A stretch of 64,000 nucleotides of DNA from Nocardia sputorum (GTDB lineage Bacteria > Actinomycetota > Actinomycetes > Mycobacteriales > Mycobacteriaceae): NCBI RefSeq assembly GCF_027924405.1, contig NZ_AP026978.1:1922001-1986000 (forward strand), read 5' to 3'. Positions 62,473-64,000 of the stretch are shown here, piece after piece; positions within the stretch are counted from its first letter, which is position 1, and each line of letters begins with the position of its first letter. A program made the translations under genes and the position numbers. Below the pieces are notes generated by a model that saw only the letters and a list, made by a program, of their open reading frames with translations, made no database searches and was not told where the DNA came from.

Positions 62473-63696
62473 CTAGCCGGTCGGACCGAGTTCTGTGGGC
62501 TGGTCCACCGTTCCCGGACGTGGCGCGCTCGCGACGCGATGGGAGCGGAAGACCCGGGAGAGCGCTATCAGCGCCACGGCGAACAGCAGGGGAATCACGA
62601 ATCCCGCACGGTGCCCCACACTCGCCGCGACCGCGCCGACCAGGCCGCCGCCCAGGAGGGTTCCCGCGTAGTTGAACAGGTTGAGACGCGCGATCAGCGC
62701 GTCGAGCTCTCGTCCGGTCGCGAGTTGCCCGGCCGCGCTGAAACACAACGGTGCGATCACGGGCAGACCGGCGCCCGCGACCAGAAAACCCGCGATCGCG
62801 ACGGCTGGACTCGGCGCGGCCACCACGAGCGCGAGACCACAGGCCCCCGTGGCCGCGGCGGCCCGGACCACAGTGCGCGGACCGAAACGGCGCACCAGCG
62901 AATCGCCCGCGGCTCGGGCGACCAGCGATGTGCCCTGATACGCGGCGAAGGCGAGTGCCGCGGTCGCCGAACCGGCCAGCATGTCGTCGGTGAGATACAA
63001 GGCCGACCAGTTGCCCACCGCCAGGTCGATGGCGAAGACGAACGCCGCCGCGATCCCGAACGCGAGATACGCGCGCAGCGCGACTGCCGGGCCGGGCGAG
63101 GCGGTCTCGGTGGGACTCGTCTCCGCGTCCCGCACGCCGAGCAGTCCCGGCCCGAGCAGCCAGCCGAGCACCAGCACGACCGCCGCGGCCGCGAGCAGCG
63201 ATTCGCGTAGCGTCACCTCCAGCGCCTCGCACCCCGACACGAACAACGCCCCGGCTATCGTTCCGGCGCTCCACGAAGCGTAGAACGACGACAGGATGAA
63301 CGTCCCGTACCCGTGCTGGATGAACACCGCCTGCATGTTGGTGCTCGCGTCGACGATGCCGACCGCGATCCCATAGCAGCCGAGCGCGGCCACCAGCAGC
63401 GCCGTGTTCGGCGCGAACGCCGCCGCCGAGCCGGTGCCGGCCACGAGCAGCAGCCCGATCCGCACCGCCGCGCGGCTGGACCAGCGCAGCGCCAGCCGCT
63501 CCGCCAGGACGCTGCCGCCGCCCGCCAGCAAGGAGATCAGCACCACCGAGACGGCGATCACCCCGTCCGACAGGCCGAAACGTGCTTTTTGCTGCGGCAA
63601 TTCGGTCAGCACGACGGCGAGGAAGAAGCCCTGCGCGCCGAACGCGAACGAGTTCGCGACGCGGGCGCGCCGCAGGACGGGCGCGATCGAACTCAC
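62473..63696 (-). CDS. MFS transporter
   Basis: This is a 407-residue major facilitator with twelve predicted helices. The first starts at VANSFAFGAQGFFLAVVLTEL. The loop 2-3 region contains AERLALRWSSRAAVRIG, and the middle contains ASTNMQAVFIQHGYGTFILSSFYASWSAGTIAGA, as in drug or sugar exporters of the FucP/YbjJ group. The GTG at 63696 was chosen; the longer frame to 63777 overlaps the P450 fragment. The substrate is unknown. It sits next to gene remnants on both sides, so its original context has probably been lost. Confidence 0.85.
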   Translation of the reverse strand: MSSIAPVLRRARVANSFAFGAQGFFLAVVLTELPQQKARFGLSDGVIAVSVVLISLLAGGGSVLAERLALRWSSRAAVRIGLLLVAGTGSAAAFAPNTALLVAALGCYGIAVGIVDASTNMQAVFIQHGYGTFILSSFYASWSAGTIAGALFVSGCEALEVTLRESLLAAAAVVLVLGWLLGPGLLGVRDAETSPTETASPGPAVALRAYLAFGIAAAFVFAIDLAVGNWSALYLTDDMLAGSATAALAFAAYQGTSLVARAAGDSLVRRFGPRTVVRAAAATGACGLALVVAAPSPAVAIAGFLVAGAGLPVIAPLCFSAAGQLATGRELDALIARLNLFNYAGTLLGGGLVGAVAASVGHRAGFVIPLLFAVALIALSRVFRSHRVASAPRPGTVDQPTELGPTG

Positions 63697-63709
63697 CGGC
63701 GCAGGGTAG

Positions 63710-63919
63710 CCGGAGCCGCACGACGGCGCGCGCCGAGCCTGCCTCGGGGCGGGACTCGCCCGGCTCGAGGCGCGCATCGCGCTGACCCGGCCGATCCGGC
63801 GCTATCAGCTGCTGCGGCCCGCCGTCGGCGACATGGACCTGCGGTGGCGGGAGAGCATTCTGATCCGCGGGCTGCTCGAGCTCCCCGTCGTCCCGGTGCG
63901 TGCGCCCGCGGTGCGCTGA
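63710..63919 (+). pseudogene. cytochrome P450 C-terminal remnant
   Basis: An open frame without a start reads RRACLGAGLARLEARIAL near its beginning. This is the heme-cysteine helix of a bacterial P450 (FGxGxHxCLGAxLARLEA pattern), with the cysteine at 63740-63742, but the preceding glycine-rich element is degraded and a stop (TAG 63707) lies just upstream. It continues to RWRESILIRGLLELPV, the normal C-terminal strand. It represents roughly the last 65 residues of a lost P450. Confidence 0.65.
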
Positions 63920-63977
63920 CGAGCGGATTCGGTCGACCGACTTTGCTGTGCGCCGCTGGCGACGTAGCCTCTTGCGC

Positions 63978-64000
63978 ATGACAAGCGGAAGCCGCATCGG
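63978..64000 (+). CDS. start of a gene cut by the window edge
   Basis: The last bases read ATG followed by codons for TSGSRIG, and continue beyond the window. Only eight residues are visible, so no identity can be given. Confidence 0.3.

Overview
This is a high-GC actinobacterial chromosome segment whose gene order closely follows the Mycobacterium tuberculosis block that runs from ideR/sigB (Rv2710-Rv2711) through sigA (Rv2703), ppgK, suhB, cei, dut, ceoBC and dxs, to hemE, hemQ, msrB, aftC and zapE (Rv2670c). An arabinofuranosyltransferase (AftC), a cell-envelope integrity protein (Cei), polyphosphate glucokinase and IdeR point to a mycolic-acid actinomycete. Codon use, protein lengths and the extra genes suggest Nocardia or a close relative. 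The assignment rests on remembered gene order and protein families, because no database search was possible. I saw no rRNA, tRNA, CRISPR array, insertion sequence or prophage.

Layout. 0-9.1 kb: a DUF4192 protein, galE-ideR (minus strand), an overlapping AcuC-type deacetylase and PatA-type acetyltransferase pair, a small DUF4333 lipoprotein, and sigB with a recognisable ECF-type promoter. 9.3-19.9 kb: a methyltransferase, a two-domain VOC protein, an MFS transporter, small DUF3099 and DUF3039 proteins, a YihY/BrkB membrane protein, an SF2 helicase, a TetR/SDR divergon with paired operators, an AraC regulator and another methyltransferase. 19.9-24 kb: a SWIM protein with an SNF2 helicase, facing a TetR gene across a palindromic operator region, then small DUF7455-like and DUF952 proteins. 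24-28.5 kb: a NarL-type two-component system, a KhtTU-like K+/H+ antiporter pair and a rhomboid protease.

28.5-49.5 kb is the conserved housekeeping core: sigA, ppgK, suhB, cei, DUF4193, DUF3093, dut, DUF3710, hydrolase, OB-fold protein, DUF3159, an inserted SigD/ShbA-like ECF sigma factor, ceoC-ceoB, an APC permease, a TrmA-like methyltransferase, a crotonase, two small enzyme-like proteins, a SIMPL protein, dxs, an RNase D/HRDC protein and DUF3000. 49.6-53.7 kb holds the coproporphyrin-dependent heme genes hemE, hemY and hemQ. Between hemY and hemQ lies what looks like a collapsed nsrR-hmp nitric-oxide locus. 53.8-61.3 kb continues with msrB-aftC, a secreted hydrolase whose nucleophile serine is replaced, a RibD-like reductase, zapE, a secreted tyrosine phosphatase, a hydrolase and a GNAT enzyme.

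61.3-64 kb is the least conserved part. It has a lower-GC orphan gene, a 5'-truncated esterase, a short open frame resembling an antitoxin, an MFS transporter and a cytochrome P450 C-terminal remnant. It reads as a rearrangement scar at the end of the syntenic block. The most interesting items are the nsrR-hmp scar, the acetylation writer/eraser pair, the two TetR operator regions, the SNF2-SWIM pair and the orphan gene with its flanking gene fragments.
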